NCBI RefSeq assembly: GCF_007995065.1 | Contig: NZ_VOQR01000001.1 | Span: 1,057,001 to 1,121,000, forward strand | DNA from: Sphingomonas ginsenosidivorax | Lineage (GTDB): Bacteria > Pseudomonadota > Alphaproteobacteria > Sphingomonadales > Sphingomonadaceae | DNA length: 64,000 nt | Direction: 5' to 3' | In this document: one piece after another, positions 18,471 to 27,602 of the stretch | How positions within the stretch are numbered: the first letter of the stretch is position 1 | Layout: each line of letters opens with the position of its first letter | The notes under the pieces: generated by a model | What the model saw: the letters and a program-made list of their open reading frames with translations, nothing else | The model's database searches: none | What the model was told of the DNA's origin: nothing | Made by a program: the position numbers and the translations under genes

Positions 18471-18493
18471 ACCTGTGAAACTGCTTCACAGGT
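18471..18493. promoter_or_regulatory. Palindromic LysR operator candidate
   Basis: A perfect 9-bp inverted repeat, ACCTGTGAA and TTCACAGGT separated by ACTGC, lies between the divergent LysR and dehydrogenase genes. Its centre TGAAACTGCTTCA is an exact T-N11-A LysR box. It begins 5 bp upstream of the LysR start codon and ends 85 bp before the dehydrogenase start, so binding could autorepress the regulator and activate the neighbour. Confidence 0.65.
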
Positions 18494-18578
18494 AAAGCGC
18501 CGGGCGGGCCGATTATCAAGCGCGGACAGCAGGCTTATTTCATGGCTCGACCGACACTGGATAATCGAGGACATCCCC

Positions 18579-19355
18579 ATGGACCTGAAACTTCGCGGCA
18601 AGAGTGCGCTCGTCACCGGTTCGACCGCTGGCATCGGACTGGAGATTGCCCGCCAACTCGCCGCCGAGGGCGTCGAGGTCACTATCTGCGGGCGTGACCG
18701 GGCGAAGCTCGACGCCGCCGCCGCGGATGTCGGCGCGGCGCACGCAATCCTCGCCGACGCGGCGACCGCAGAGGGTGCGGCGGCGCTCGTTGCCGCGCTT
18801 CCTGCGGTCGATATCCTCGTCAACAATCTCGGCATCTACGAATCCAAGCCGTTTGCCGAGATCACCGACGACGACTGGCGCCGCTTCTTCGAGGTGAACG
18901 TGCTGTCGGGCGCCCGGCTCGCCCGCGCCTATTTCCCGGGCATGCTGGCGCGGGACTGGGGGCGGATCATCTTCATCTCGAGCGAGTCCGCCGTGATGAT
19001 CCCGTCCGACATGATCCATTACGGGATGACCAAGACCGCGCAGCTCGCCATCTCGCGGGGGCTCGCGGCCCTGACCAAGGGCACCAACGTTACCGTGAAC
19101 ACGGTGATGCCGGGCACGACCCGGTCCGAGGGAATCGTGAGTTTCCTCAAGAGCGTGGCGAGCGATGCCTTGCAATCGGATGCGGCGATCGAACGCGAGT
19201 TCTTCGCCAGGGACCGCCCGACTTCGCTCATCCAGCGGATGATCGAGCCCGACGAAGTCGCCAGCATGGTCGCCTATGTCGCGAGTCCATTGGCGGCGGC
19301 GACCAACGGCGCCGCGTTGCGAGTCGATGGCGGGATCACGCCGACGATCGTGTAG
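18579..19355 (+). CDS. Short-chain dehydrogenase/reductase (SDR)
   Basis: A 258-aa classical SDR oxidoreductase. The NAD(P) motif is TGSTAGIG near residue 14, the NNLG (NNAG-type) motif follows, and the catalytic set is seen as FISSESAVMIPSDMIHYGMTKTA, with Ser, Tyr and Lys in YxxxK. The C-terminus DGGITPTIV resembles FabG-like SDRs. The in-frame region upstream of 18579 lies in the regulatory palindrome, so the ATG at 18579 is used. It diverges from the LysR gene, a common regulator-target pair; the substrate is unknown. Confidence 0.9.
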   Translation: MDLKLRGKSALVTGSTAGIGLEIARQLAAEGVEVTICGRDRAKLDAAAADVGAAHAILADAATAEGAAALVAALPAVDILVNNLGIYESKPFAEITDDDWRRFFEVNVLSGARLARAYFPGMLARDWGRIIFISSESAVMIPSDMIHYGMTKTAQLAISRGLAALTKGTNVTVNTVMPGTTRSEGIVSFLKSVASDALQSDAAIEREFFARDRPTSLIQRMIEPDEVASMVAYVASPLAAATNGAALRVDGGITPTIV

Positions 19356-19711
19356 TCCGCGCGACGATTCCGAACGGCGGACGCCGACTTTCCTGGGTAG
19401 AGTCGGTGTCCGGTGCACGACGGGGCGGGGGCACGGGTTTCCATCCCGCTGATCGTGTTCCGGCGTTCGGGATTGCTCCGTCGATCGACCGAAGCACGTT
19501 GCCCAATCTCAGGCTATCGCCGTGATATCCGGCCTTTTGTTCATGGGCAGACGGGACGCCGGCGCCGGTGCAGGTCGGCAACTCCGTGGCGATCCAACAC
19601 TCCGATCGATCGCTGAGCTCGATTATCGCAATCGATTGTTGCGCTTGTTTGTCTGGATGCTATGAACGGTCTCAGCTCGCGCAGACGAGTGTCAGCGAGT
19701 GAGGATCATTG
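19356..19711. other. Intergenic region between the SDR gene and the sugar locus
   Basis: No gene was found. A hairpin at 19379-19411 (11-bp stem with one G-T pair, 11-nt loop) sits just after the SDR stop but lacks a T-run, so it is at best a weak terminator. The right side carries the LacI-type palindrome and a likely promoter for the MFS gene. Confidence 0.5.
19627..19644 (+). promoter_or_regulatory. LacI-type operator (site A) upstream of the MFS sugar gene
   Basis: The sequence CGCAATCGATTGTTGCGC contains the perfect palindrome CAATCGATTG (19629-19638) with a central CG, the hallmark of LacI-family operators. It lies about 70 bp before the MFS start codon. Fifteen of sixteen bases (GCAAWCGATTGTTGCG) are shared with the site upstream of the TonB receptor at 30167. 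Confidence 0.6.
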
Positions 19712-21049
19712 ATGCACCCGTCCGGTTCGAAGCCCCGATTGTCGCTCTCACGAATTCTCGAGATGAACCTCGGCTTCCTGGGCCTGCAGTTCTCGTTCGG
19801 CCTGCAACAGGGCAACATGGCGCCGATCTACGGGTATCTCGGCGCGTCGGAGGCGGCGCTGCCGCTGCTTCAACTCGCAGGACCCGTGACCGGTCTGCTC
19901 GTGCAGCCGCTGATCGGCGCGATGAGCGATCGCACCGACAGTCGCTGGGGACGGCGGACGCCCTATTTCCTGCTTGGCGCCTTGCTCTGCGCTGCCGGCC
20001 TGTTCTTCATGCCGCTCAGTTCGTCGCTGCTGATGGCGGTATCGATCCTGTGGATCCTCGATGCCGGCAACAACATCACGATGGAGCCCTATCGCGCCTA
20101 TGTCGCCGATCGGCTCAACGCGGACCAGCACCAGATCGGGTTCCTGACCCAGAGCGCGTTCACGGGGCTGGCGCAGATGTTCGCGTTCCTCACACCGTCG
20201 TTGCTGGTGTGGGCGGGCATGAACCAGGACTGGGTCGATACGCACAACATTCCCTACACCGCGCGGGTCGCCTTCATGGTCGGCGCGGTCCTGAGCTTCT
20301 CGACGATCCTGTGGTCGATCCGGCGGGTCCCCGAACTGCCGCTCTCGGCTGAAGACAAGGCCAGGATCGCGACGACACCGAAGGATTTCGGTGCGGTATT
20401 ACGCGAGATCGGATCGGCTATCCGCGCCATGCCGGTCGCGATGCGCAAGCTCGCACTGATGAGCCTGTTCCAATGGTACGCGATGGCCGCCTACTGGGCG
20501 TACGTGATCTACTCGATCGGTCGGTCGGTCTATCACACCAGCCTGCCGACCTCGTCGGGCTTTCATTCCGCGGTGCTGGCGAACGGCGAGATGGCGGCGT
20601 TCTACAACGGCGTCGCCTTCGTCGCGGCCTTCGCGATGGTGCCGCTGGCGAAGCGCTTCGGGGCGGCAAGCCTGCATGCCGGATGCCTCGTCCTTGCCGG
20701 GCTGGGTATGCTCTGGTTGCCGCATGTCGCCGACAAATGGATGCTGTTCCTGCCCGCGATCGGCATCGGCATCGGCTGGGGCAGCATGATGGGCAACCCC
20801 TACGTCATACTGGCGGGATCGATCCCGGCCGAACGGACGGGCGTTTACATGGGTATCTTCAACATGATGATCGTGATTCCGATGCTGATCTTTTCCGGCA
20901 CGATGTGGCTGTTCTACGACCGGCTCCTGGGTGGCGATCCCCGCAATGTCCTGACCTTGTGCGGGGTCCTGATGTTCGCGGCCGCAGCCGCCGTCTGGAG
21001 CGTGCGCGAGCGTGACGCTCAGGGTCTGTCGGTGGGTGTCGGCGCATGA
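19712..21049 (+). CDS. MFS sugar symporter (SLC45/GPH-like, sucrose or oligosaccharide)
   Basis: A 445-aa, 12-helix inner-membrane transporter related to the sucrose/maltose symporters (SuxC-like). Characteristic text is [22 protein letters not shown] in helix 1, the motif [19 protein letters not shown] between helices 2 and 3, and [16 protein letters not shown]. The ATG at 19712 is preceded at good distance by GAGG. It is the first gene of a plus-strand operon with two alpha-galactosidases and a GH68 enzyme: the GH36 start overlaps its stop (ATGATG). It probably carries sucrose or raffinose-type sugars from periplasm to cytoplasm. Confidence 0.87.
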   Translation: MHPSGSKPRLSLSRILEMNLGFLGLQFSFGLQQGNMAPIYGYLGASEAALPLLQLAGPVTGLLVQPLIGAMSDRTDSRWGRRTPYFLLGALLCAAGLFFMPLSSSLLMAVSILWILDAGNNITMEPYRAYVADRLNADQHQIGFLTQSAFTGLAQMFAFLTPSLLVWAGMNQDWVDTHNIPYTARVAFMVGAVLSFSTILWSIRRVPELPLSAEDKARIATTPKDFGAVLREIGSAIRAMPVAMRKLALMSLFQWYAMAAYWAYVIYSIGRSVYHTSLPTSSGFHSAVLANGEMAAFYNGVAFVAAFAMVPLAKRFGAASLHAGCLVLAGLGMLWLPHVADKWMLFLPAIGIGIGWGSMMGNPYVILAGSIPAERTGVYMGIFNMMIVIPMLIFSGTMWLFYDRLLGGDPRNVLTLCGVLMFAAAAAVWSVRERDAQGLSVGVGA

Positions 21050-23154
21050 TGATCGCGCTGCAGGGGCCGACGACGAGCCTGGTGCTGGAACCCCGCGGGA
21101 GCGCGCCGCCGGCCTGGCGCTGGTGGGGACCGCGGGTCGATGCCGGGGCGCTGCCGTCGCTCGTCGACAGCCGACCCGCCGCATCCTTCTCGCCGGATGT
21201 GGACCAGCCACTGACCGTGGCGCCCGCGTTCGGGACGGGCTGGTTCGGATCGCCCGCCTTGCGGGCGCATCGTGCGGGGCGGAATTTCGCCCAATGGTTC
21301 GAGACGGCCTCGATCGACGAGGGCGACGGTTTGATCGAGGTCACGCTCGTCGATCGCGCCGCGAAGGTGACGTTGGTCCAGCGGATCACGGTGCAGGGTG
21401 ACGTCGCGACGCTGTCGGCGTCGGTCACGAACGATGGTGACGACGTGCTCGACATCGATTGGCTGGCGGCGGGCACGCTGCCGCTGCCGGCCGATTGTGC
21501 GGGCATCCGCAGCTTCACCGGACGCCACAATGCCGAGTTCGTGCCCCAACTGGAACCGATGCCCGCGCAGGGCTGGGTTCGGGACAACCGCCGCGGACTG
21601 ACGGGCCATGCGGGACCGCCGGGCGTGTTCGTCATGGGCCCCGACACAGGATGGCATGCCGGGCGCGTCCATGCGGCGCAACTCGCGTGGTCGGGCAATC
21701 ACCGGTTGTCGGTCGAGCGGGATGACGATGGTTTCTGGACGCTGCAGATGGGCGAGGCGCTCGCCCCCGGCGAATGTCGTCTGTCGCCGGGTGCGCGCTA
21801 CGATACGCCCGAGATGCTGGCGGCATGTTCCTCGGCGGGACTGAACGGCGCGATCCAGGCCTTCCACGGCGCGATCCGTGCACGGGCGCCCTGGCCCGGT
21901 ACCGGAATGCCGCCCCGCGCGGTGCATGTGAACAGCTGGGAAGGCTTTTATTTCGACCATGACGAGGCGGCACTCATGGCGCTGGCCGATCGGTCGGCGG
22001 CGCTGGGCGTGGAGCGCTTCGTGCTCGACGACGGCTGGTTCAAGGGCCGCGACGACGACACGGCGGCACTTGGCGACTGGGTGACCGACAGCGCCAAATA
22101 TCCCGACGGCCTTGGCCCGCTCGCACGTCATGTCGTCGCGCTCGGCATGTCGTTCGGGCTGTGGGTCGAGCCCGAGATGGTCAATCCGGACAGCGACCTG
22201 GCGCGCGCGCATCCCGACTGGGCGTTGCAGGTCGATGGCGTGCCACAGCTGACCTCCCGCCATCAGCTGGTGCTCGATCTGCGTCGGCCGGCGGTTCGCG
22301 ACTATCTCTTCGAGGCGATCGACCGGCTGCTGTGCGATCTGCCGATCGCGTATCTCAAATGGGATCACAACCGCGACCTCGCCCCCGCGGGCGGTGCGCA
22401 AGGCCATGCCGGCTATCACGCACAGGTCGCGGGCGCCTATGCACTGTTCGAGCGGTTGCGGGCTGCGCATCCTGCGCTGGAAATCGAGGCCTGCGCAGGC
22501 GGCGGGGGCCGGATCGACGCGGGCATAGCCGCGCATACGCACCGGTTCTGGACGAGCGACTGTATCGATGCGGTCAGCCGGGTGCGGATGCAGCGCGGAT
22601 TTCTCCATTTCATGCCGGCGGAAATGATGGGCAGCCATGTCGGCGCCAGCCCGGCGCATTCGACCGGGCGGCGGCAGGGCATGGCGTTCCGTGCGGCGGT
22701 CGCGCTGCCCGGCCACCTGGGCGTGGAACTGGACCCCGCCGCATTGTCGGAGCGGGAGAACGCGGTGCTTTCCGACGCGATCGCGCGCTACAAGCAGCTG
22801 CGCGCGCAGTTCCATTCCGGCAAGGTCTGGCTGGGGGAAGGGCCGGACGGCCTCGTCTGGCAGATGCACGGCGAGCCCGGTGCTCTGCTGCTGAGCGTGA
22901 CGCGGGTCGATCCGACGACCTTCCGGCATCCGCCGGCGGTGACGCTGCCGCCGCTTGCCGGGGCCGGATCGCTCCGGGTGCGCCTGCTCGATCTTGCCAC
23001 CGAGGACGGCCATCCGGCGCCCGACGCCGCGCTGTTCGGTGCGATGCGCGGGGACGGCGTCCTGTTCGACGGGGACTGGCTCGCACAGGCAGGCCTGCCG
23101 ATGCCGGCGATGAAAGCCGAAAGCGTCGCGCTCTTCGCGCTGGAGACACACTAA
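21046..23154 (+). CDS. Alpha-galactosidase, GH36, without signal peptide
   Basis: A 702-aa retaining alpha-galactosidase that would remove terminal alpha-galactose from raffinose-type sugars. The N-terminal beta-sandwich runs to about 290; the TIM barrel starts at VHVNSWEGFYFDHDE, with FVLDDGWFKGRDDD and FGLWVEPEMVNPDSDL. The nucleophile Asp440 is in LKWDHNR and the acid/base Asp505 in WTSDCID; CAGGGGRID lies between. There is no signal peptide, so the enzyme is probably cytoplasmic, unlike its neighbour at 24311. It is cotranscribed with the symporter (4-bp overlap) and GH68 gene (2-bp gap). Confidence 0.92.
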   Translation: MMIALQGPTTSLVLEPRGSAPPAWRWWGPRVDAGALPSLVDSRPAASFSPDVDQPLTVAPAFGTGWFGSPALRAHRAGRNFAQWFETASIDEGDGLIEVTLVDRAAKVTLVQRITVQGDVATLSASVTNDGDDVLDIDWLAAGTLPLPADCAGIRSFTGRHNAEFVPQLEPMPAQGWVRDNRRGLTGHAGPPGVFVMGPDTGWHAGRVHAAQLAWSGNHRLSVERDDDGFWTLQMGEALAPGECRLSPGARYDTPEMLAACSSAGLNGAIQAFHGAIRARAPWPGTGMPPRAVHVNSWEGFYFDHDEAALMALADRSAALGVERFVLDDGWFKGRDDDTAALGDWVTDSAKYPDGLGPLARHVVALGMSFGLWVEPEMVNPDSDLARAHPDWALQVDGVPQLTSRHQLVLDLRRPAVRDYLFEAIDRLLCDLPIAYLKWDHNRDLAPAGGAQGHAGYHAQVAGAYALFERLRAAHPALEIEACAGGGGRIDAGIAAHTHRFWTSDCIDAVSRVRMQRGFLHFMPAEMMGSHVGASPAHSTGRRQGMAFRAAVALPGHLGVELDPAALSERENAVLSDAIARYKQLRAQFHSGKVWLGEGPDGLVWQMHGEPGALLLSVTRVDPTTFRHPPAVTLPPLAGAGSLRVRLLDLATEDGHPAPDAALFGAMRGDGVLFDGDWLAQAGLPMPAMKAESVALFALETH

Positions 23155-23156
23155 TC

Positions 23157-24314
23157 ATGACCGTTGCCACTATCGTATCCGTTTCCAGCACCGACGCTAC
23201 GCGGCCGACCCACTGGAGCGCGGAGCAAGCGCGACAGGCCGCGCACCAGCCCGGATCAGCCTTGCCGGTCATTACCGTGCGCGACGTCGTTCCGATCGTC
23301 GTGGACCATGACCTGTGGGACATGTGGCAAATCGCCTATGCCGACGGCCGGACTGCCTATGTCGACGGGCGCAGCTGGTGGTTCTTTCTCGCCACGCCGC
23401 GGTTCGACGATCCCGAGGATCGACACGATGCCGCGCGTATCCGCCTGACCAGCCACGGCGCGGACGGCTGGCGCGATCACGGGACGACGTTCCCCGACGA
23501 CTTCGCCCCGGGCAGCCGCGAATGGTCGGGCTCTGCCGTGCTGGACGAGGACGGCGTGACCCTGACGATGTATTTCACCGCATCCGGGCGGCGTGGCGAA
23601 GCACGGACGTTCGAACAGCGACTGTTCGAAACGCGCGGACGCTTCGACTCGGGCCGGGTCGGTGAATGGAGCGAACCGGTGGAATCGATCGCGGCAGACG
23701 GCGCGACCTACCTGCGCGCCAACCAGGCCGACGCCGTCGACGGGCGCATCAAGGGCTTTCGCGATCCCGGCTATTTCCGCGATCCTGCCGACGGCGCCGA
23801 ATATCTGCTTTTCAGCGGATCGGCCGGCTGGGTCGCCGACGTGCATGACGGGGTCGTCGGTGCCGCGCGACGCGCTGTCGAGGAAGCTAACTGGACGCTG
23901 GTCCCACCGCTCGTCGAATCGATCGGGGTCAACAGCGAGCTCGAACGGCCGCATATCGTGGTTCACGACGCGCAATACTACTTGTTCTGGTCGACGCAGC
24001 GGAAGCGCTTCGCGGACGGCATCGCGGCACCGACCGGGCTGTACGGCATGGTCGCGTCGAGCATGGCGGGGCCGTGGCGTGCTCTGAACGGCTCCGGCCT
24101 GGTTGCGGGCAATCCGGCCGAAGAGCCGTACCAGGCCTATTGCTGGTGGGTGACGGGCGAGCTGGAGGTCATCAGTTTCGTCGATTTCTGGGGCCTGAAC
24201 GGCGCGGCGCTCGACGATGCAGGGACCAGACGCGCGCATTTCGGGGGGACGGCTGCGCCCTGGTTCCGGCTGACGCTCCAGGGCGACGTGGCGAATGTGG
24301 AGATGGGACGATGA
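23157..24314 (+). CDS. GH68 family enzyme (levansucrase / sucrose hydrolase type)
   Basis: A 385-aa beta-fructosyl enzyme of family GH68, which cleaves sucrose and either transfers fructose to form levan/FOS or releases it. Catalytic residues are visible: nucleophile Asp55 in LWDMW, the stabilising Asp203 in FRDP, and acid/base Glu263 in LERPH. Other family text is REWSGSAVL and NGSGLVAGNPAEEPYQAY, close to that remembered from Zymomonas levansucrase. No signal peptide is visible; Zymomonas GH68 proteins also lack a classical one, so location is open. At about 385 aa it is near the short Zymomonas-type length. The ATG at 23157 sits 2 bp after the GH36 stop. Confidence 0.9.
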   Translation: MTVATIVSVSSTDATRPTHWSAEQARQAAHQPGSALPVITVRDVVPIVVDHDLWDMWQIAYADGRTAYVDGRSWWFFLATPRFDDPEDRHDAARIRLTSHGADGWRDHGTTFPDDFAPGSREWSGSAVLDEDGVTLTMYFTASGRRGEARTFEQRLFETRGRFDSGRVGEWSEPVESIAADGATYLRANQADAVDGRIKGFRDPGYFRDPADGAEYLLFSGSAGWVADVHDGVVGAARRAVEEANWTLVPPLVESIGVNSELERPHIVVHDAQYYLFWSTQRKRFADGIAAPTGLYGMVASSMAGPWRALNGSGLVAGNPAEEPYQAYCWWVTGELEVISFVDFWGLNGAALDDAGTRRAHFGGTAAPWFRLTLQGDVANVEMGR

Positions 24315-26509
24315 TGCGACGGGCCCTGCTATGCTTGCCGCTCGTCGCGCTCGCGATGCCGGCGTCGGCCAAGGTGACCGCGGCGCCGGGTTCGCGAGTG
24401 TTCCGGCTCGACGGGTCGGGCGTCAGCTATGCGCTGGGCGTCGACGACAAGGGCTATCTGCGTCCCATCCATTGGGGCGCGCCGCTGCCGGACGGCGATC
24501 CGCTCGTCCCGCCGCCCGTCGCCGAGCCGTCGAGTTTCGATCCCGCACCGAGCGTGACAGCGCAGGAATTTCCGGGGCAGGGGGAGGGGCTCGTCACCGA
24601 GCCCGGGGTCAAGGTCGCGTTCGCGGACGGCAATCGCGACCTCGTCCTCAAATATCGCAGCCACCGCGTCGATGGCGAGACGCTGATCGTCGAACTGGCC
24701 GATATCGTACAGCCGTTCTTCGTCACGCTGCGGTACACGATCGATCCCGATACGGGGATACTGGCGCGCTCGGCGACGATCCGTAACGGCGGCAAGCGTC
24801 CGATGCGCGTGGACCAGTTGGCGGCGGCGGTGTTCACGCTGCCCAGCGGCGACGATTACCGGCTCAGCTACCTGACCGGACGTCACGCCGCGGAATGGAC
24901 GCTGAAAGAGACGCCCGTAACCCCCGCGCTGACCGCGATCGAAAGCCGGCGCGGTCTGACGGGGCATGGCAACAATCCGTGGTTCGCGATCGGCCGCAAC
25001 GGCAAGACCGCGGAGGAGAGCGGTCCGGTCTGGTTCGGCGCGCTGGCCTGGTCGGGATCGTTCCGGATCAGCGTCGCGCAGGACGTGCTCGGCCGCGTGC
25101 GCGTCGGTGCCGGCTACAACCCCTATGACTTCGCCTGGCGGCTGAAACCCGGCGAGACGCTGGACACCCCGGTCTTCTACGCCGGCTATTCCGATCACGG
25201 CATGGGCGGTGCGTCGCGAACCTTCCACGACTTCCAGATGGCGCACATCCTGCCCGACCACGCCCGCGCCAAGCTGCGTCCCGTGCTCTACAACAGCTGG
25301 GAGGCGACCGCGTTCGACGTGACCGAGGCCGGACAGATGGCGCTGGCCGAGAAGGCTGCCAAGATCGGCGCCGAGCGGTTCGTGGTCGATGACGGCTGGT
25401 TCGGGGCACGCGACAGCAACCGTGCGGGCCTGGGCGACTGGACGGTCAATCCGCGCAAGTTCCCCAACGGGCTGAAACCGCTGATCGACAAGGTGAAGTC
25501 GCTGGGAATGGATTTCGGGCTGTGGGTCGAGCCGGAATCGGTCAACCCGGACAGCGATCTCTATCGCAAGCATCCCGACTGGGTCGTCAGCTTCCCGGGA
25601 CGCCCGCGGACCGAGGCGCGTAACCAGCTGGTGCTGAACCTGGCTCGCCAGGACGTGCGCGATCACGTCCTCGCCTGGCTCGACCGCCTGGTGACGGAGA
25701 ACGACATCGCGTTCCTCAAATGGGACGTGAACCGCCGCTGGACCGAACCCGGCTGGGCGGAGCAGGCCCCGGAGGACCAGCAGCGCCTGTATGTCGACTA
25801 TGTCCGCAACCTGTATTCGATCCTCGACACCTTGCGTCGCCGGCATCCCGCGCTCGAGATCGAAGGCTGTGCCGGCGGAGGCGGACGCGTCGATCTGGGC
25901 ATGATGGCGCGCGTCGACGAGGTGTGGACCTCGGACAATACCGACCCGTCCGACCGGTTGGCGATCCAGGACGGGTTCACCCGCGCCTATGCACCGGCGA
26001 CGATGATGGCCTGGGTGACCGACAGTCCCAACTGGGCGAACACCCGCGTCACCACGCTGGACTATCGGTTCCTCTCGGCGATGCAGGGCGGACTGGGGAT
26101 CGGCGCCAACCTGATCAAATGGCAGGCGGAGGATTTCGCCACGGCGTCCAAGTGGATCGCGGCCTACAAGGGGATCCGGCCGACCGTACAGCGCGGGCGG
26201 CTCTACCGGCTGATCAGCCCCGATGCGTCGGCGTCGACATCGGCGACGATGTACGTCGCCCGCGACCAGCGCCAGGCCGTGCTGTTCCAGATGCTGCATT
26301 CGTCGATGTGGCGCGACAATCCCGGTGCGATCCTGCCACTGGGCCTGGCGGCGGAGCGGCGCTATTCGGTTCGCATGCTGGGCGGTACTCCGCTGCCGGC
26401 GGGTGTCCCCGCCGTCGCGAGCGGGCAATACTGGATGACGCAGGGTATCCGCGCACCGCTCAAGGGCGATTTCGTCGGTGCGGCCTTCGTGTTCGAGGCA
26501 GCGCCCTAG
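24311..26509 (+). CDS. Secreted alpha-galactosidase, GH36
   Basis: A 732-aa GH36 enzyme with a clear Sec signal peptide (RRALLCLPLVALAMPASAK), so it acts in the periplasm or outside. The layout matches the first GH36: LYNSWEATAFDVTEAG, FVVDDGWFGARDSN, FGLWVEPESVNPDSDLY, nucleophile Asp472 in LKWDVNR, CAGGGGRVD and acid/base Asp542 in WTSDNTD. The ATG overlaps the GH68 stop (ATGATG). The two GH36 enzymes in one operon probably divide work between compartments. Its end overlaps the convergent LacI gene by 4 bp. Confidence 0.92.
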   Translation: MMRRALLCLPLVALAMPASAKVTAAPGSRVFRLDGSGVSYALGVDDKGYLRPIHWGAPLPDGDPLVPPPVAEPSSFDPAPSVTAQEFPGQGEGLVTEPGVKVAFADGNRDLVLKYRSHRVDGETLIVELADIVQPFFVTLRYTIDPDTGILARSATIRNGGKRPMRVDQLAAAVFTLPSGDDYRLSYLTGRHAAEWTLKETPVTPALTAIESRRGLTGHGNNPWFAIGRNGKTAEESGPVWFGALAWSGSFRISVAQDVLGRVRVGAGYNPYDFAWRLKPGETLDTPVFYAGYSDHGMGGASRTFHDFQMAHILPDHARAKLRPVLYNSWEATAFDVTEAGQMALAEKAAKIGAERFVVDDGWFGARDSNRAGLGDWTVNPRKFPNGLKPLIDKVKSLGMDFGLWVEPESVNPDSDLYRKHPDWVVSFPGRPRTEARNQLVLNLARQDVRDHVLAWLDRLVTENDIAFLKWDVNRRWTEPGWAEQAPEDQQRLYVDYVRNLYSILDTLRRRHPALEIEGCAGGGGRVDLGMMARVDEVWTSDNTDPSDRLAIQDGFTRAYAPATMMAWVTDSPNWANTRVTTLDYRFLSAMQGGLGIGANLIKWQAEDFATASKWIAAYKGIRPTVQRGRLYRLISPDASASTSATMYVARDQRQAVLFQMLHSSMWRDNPGAILPLGLAAERRYSVRMLGGTPLPAGVPAVASGQYWMTQGIRAPLKGDFVGAAFVFEAAP

Positions 26510-27525
26510 GCGCTGTCGCGGACGATCAGGCGCGGCGTCATCTCGACGGAGGGCGCGGTCTCGCCCGCGATCCGCGCGAAGAGCGCATCGATCATCGCCG
26601 CGCTGCCGATCTCCAGGTCCTGGCGGACGGTGGTTATCGACGGCACCATCTGCGCGGTGAAGGGGAGATCGTCGAACCCGGTGACGCGAAGGTCTCCGGG
26701 CACGGACAGTCCGCGCTCGGCGAGCGTGCCGATCGTCCGCCGCGCGATGACGTCGGACGCGCAGGCGATCGCGTCGATCTTGCCGGTCACGCGATCCAGG
26801 TTGGCGGCGATTTCCTCGCCCATCACGTCCGATGCCATGTGCGTGTCGAGCTGGATCGGGGGAGGGGTGCCGGCGGACTCCGCGGCTGCACACAGACCAC
26901 GATAGCGTTCCGTGATCTCCAGCGTCCGGATCTCGCCCATGAAGGCGATACGGGTCGCGCCCTGTGCGATCAACCGCTCGCCGAGCAGACGGCCTCCGGC
27001 GAAATTGTCAACGCCGATCGCGCAATGGCGCTGGCCCGGCACATGGCTTCCCCAGACGACCAGCGGACGATAGTTCTCGGCCACCGCCTCGATGACGTCG
27101 AACTGGTCCGACTGGCCGATCAGCAGGACCCCGTCGACCATGCCGGAATGCACGACCCGGCTCAGCCAGTCCTCGGCATCGGGGATGATGCGCGAGAGCA
27201 TCACGTCATAGCCACGTTCGGTAAGCGCATCGGCCAGATGACCGAACAAGGTCAGGAAGAACGGATCGGACACGTGCTGACGCCGTTCATGGCCGAGCGG
27301 GACGGCGATGCCGATCACGCCGGTCCGCTGGGTCCGCAGCCGGCGGGCCATCAGGTTCGGCTGGAAATTATGCTCGATCGCAAGCGCTTCGATGCGCTGA
27401 CGCGTCTCGTCGTTGACGACGGTCTTGCCCGCAAGGGCTCGCGATACGGTGCCCGGGTGAACGCCGGCGAGCCGGGCGAGGTCGACAAGGGTACGAACGG
27501 GCACGGTCGACTTTGAAATCGTCAT
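26506..27525 (-). CDS. LacI family transcriptional regulator
   Basis: A 339-aa LacI/GalR repressor. The DNA-binding head reads RTLVDLARLAGVHPGTVSRALAGK with the hinge helix PNLMARRLRTQ; the sugar-binding core begins GVIGIAVPLGHERR and includes GVDNFAGGRLLGERLIAQGATRIAFMG and VTGFDDLPFTAQMVPSITTVRQD. The start at 27525 gives the usual length; another in-frame ATG at 27555 overlaps a palindrome. It is the only regulator in the galactosidase/GH68 locus and the likely binder of the three CAATCGATTG-type sites. The inducer is probably a raffinose-family sugar or product. Confidence 0.9.
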   Translation of the reverse strand: MTISKSTVPVRTLVDLARLAGVHPGTVSRALAGKTVVNDETRQRIEALAIEHNFQPNLMARRLRTQRTGVIGIAVPLGHERRQHVSDPFFLTLFGHLADALTERGYDVMLSRIIPDAEDWLSRVVHSGMVDGVLLIGQSDQFDVIEAVAENYRPLVVWGSHVPGQRHCAIGVDNFAGGRLLGERLIAQGATRIAFMGEIRTLEITERYRGLCAAAESAGTPPPIQLDTHMASDVMGEEIAANLDRVTGKIDAIACASDVIARRTIGTLAERGLSVPGDLRVTGFDDLPFTAQMVPSITTVRQDLEIGSAAMIDALFARIAGETAPSVEMTPRLIVRDSA

Positions 27526-27543
27526 GCCGTCAGCCCTACCGCG

Positions 27544-27555
27544 TTGGGTACCCAA
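27544..27555. promoter_or_regulatory. 12-bp palindrome upstream of the LacI gene
   Basis: TTGGGTACCCAA is a perfect palindrome centred about 24 bp before the LacI start codon, immediately next to the receptor terminator. It may be an autoregulatory site, but its centre (TA) differs from the CG-centred operators elsewhere in the locus, and it may simply be part of the terminator region. Confidence 0.3.
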
Positions 27556-27597
27556 AAAAAAGGGATGGAGCGCAAGGGGGGAGACGCTCCATCCAGG
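27553..27597 (-). terminator. Rho-independent terminator of the TonB receptor gene
   Basis: Read on the minus strand, a perfect 10-bp stem (GGATGGAGCG with CGCTCCATCC, arms 27585-27594 and 27563-27572) is followed by a run of eight T. It starts 9 bp after the receptor stop codon and lies upstream of the LacI gene, so it would limit read-through into the regulator. Confidence 0.85.
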
Positions 27598-27602
27598 GGG
27601 AC

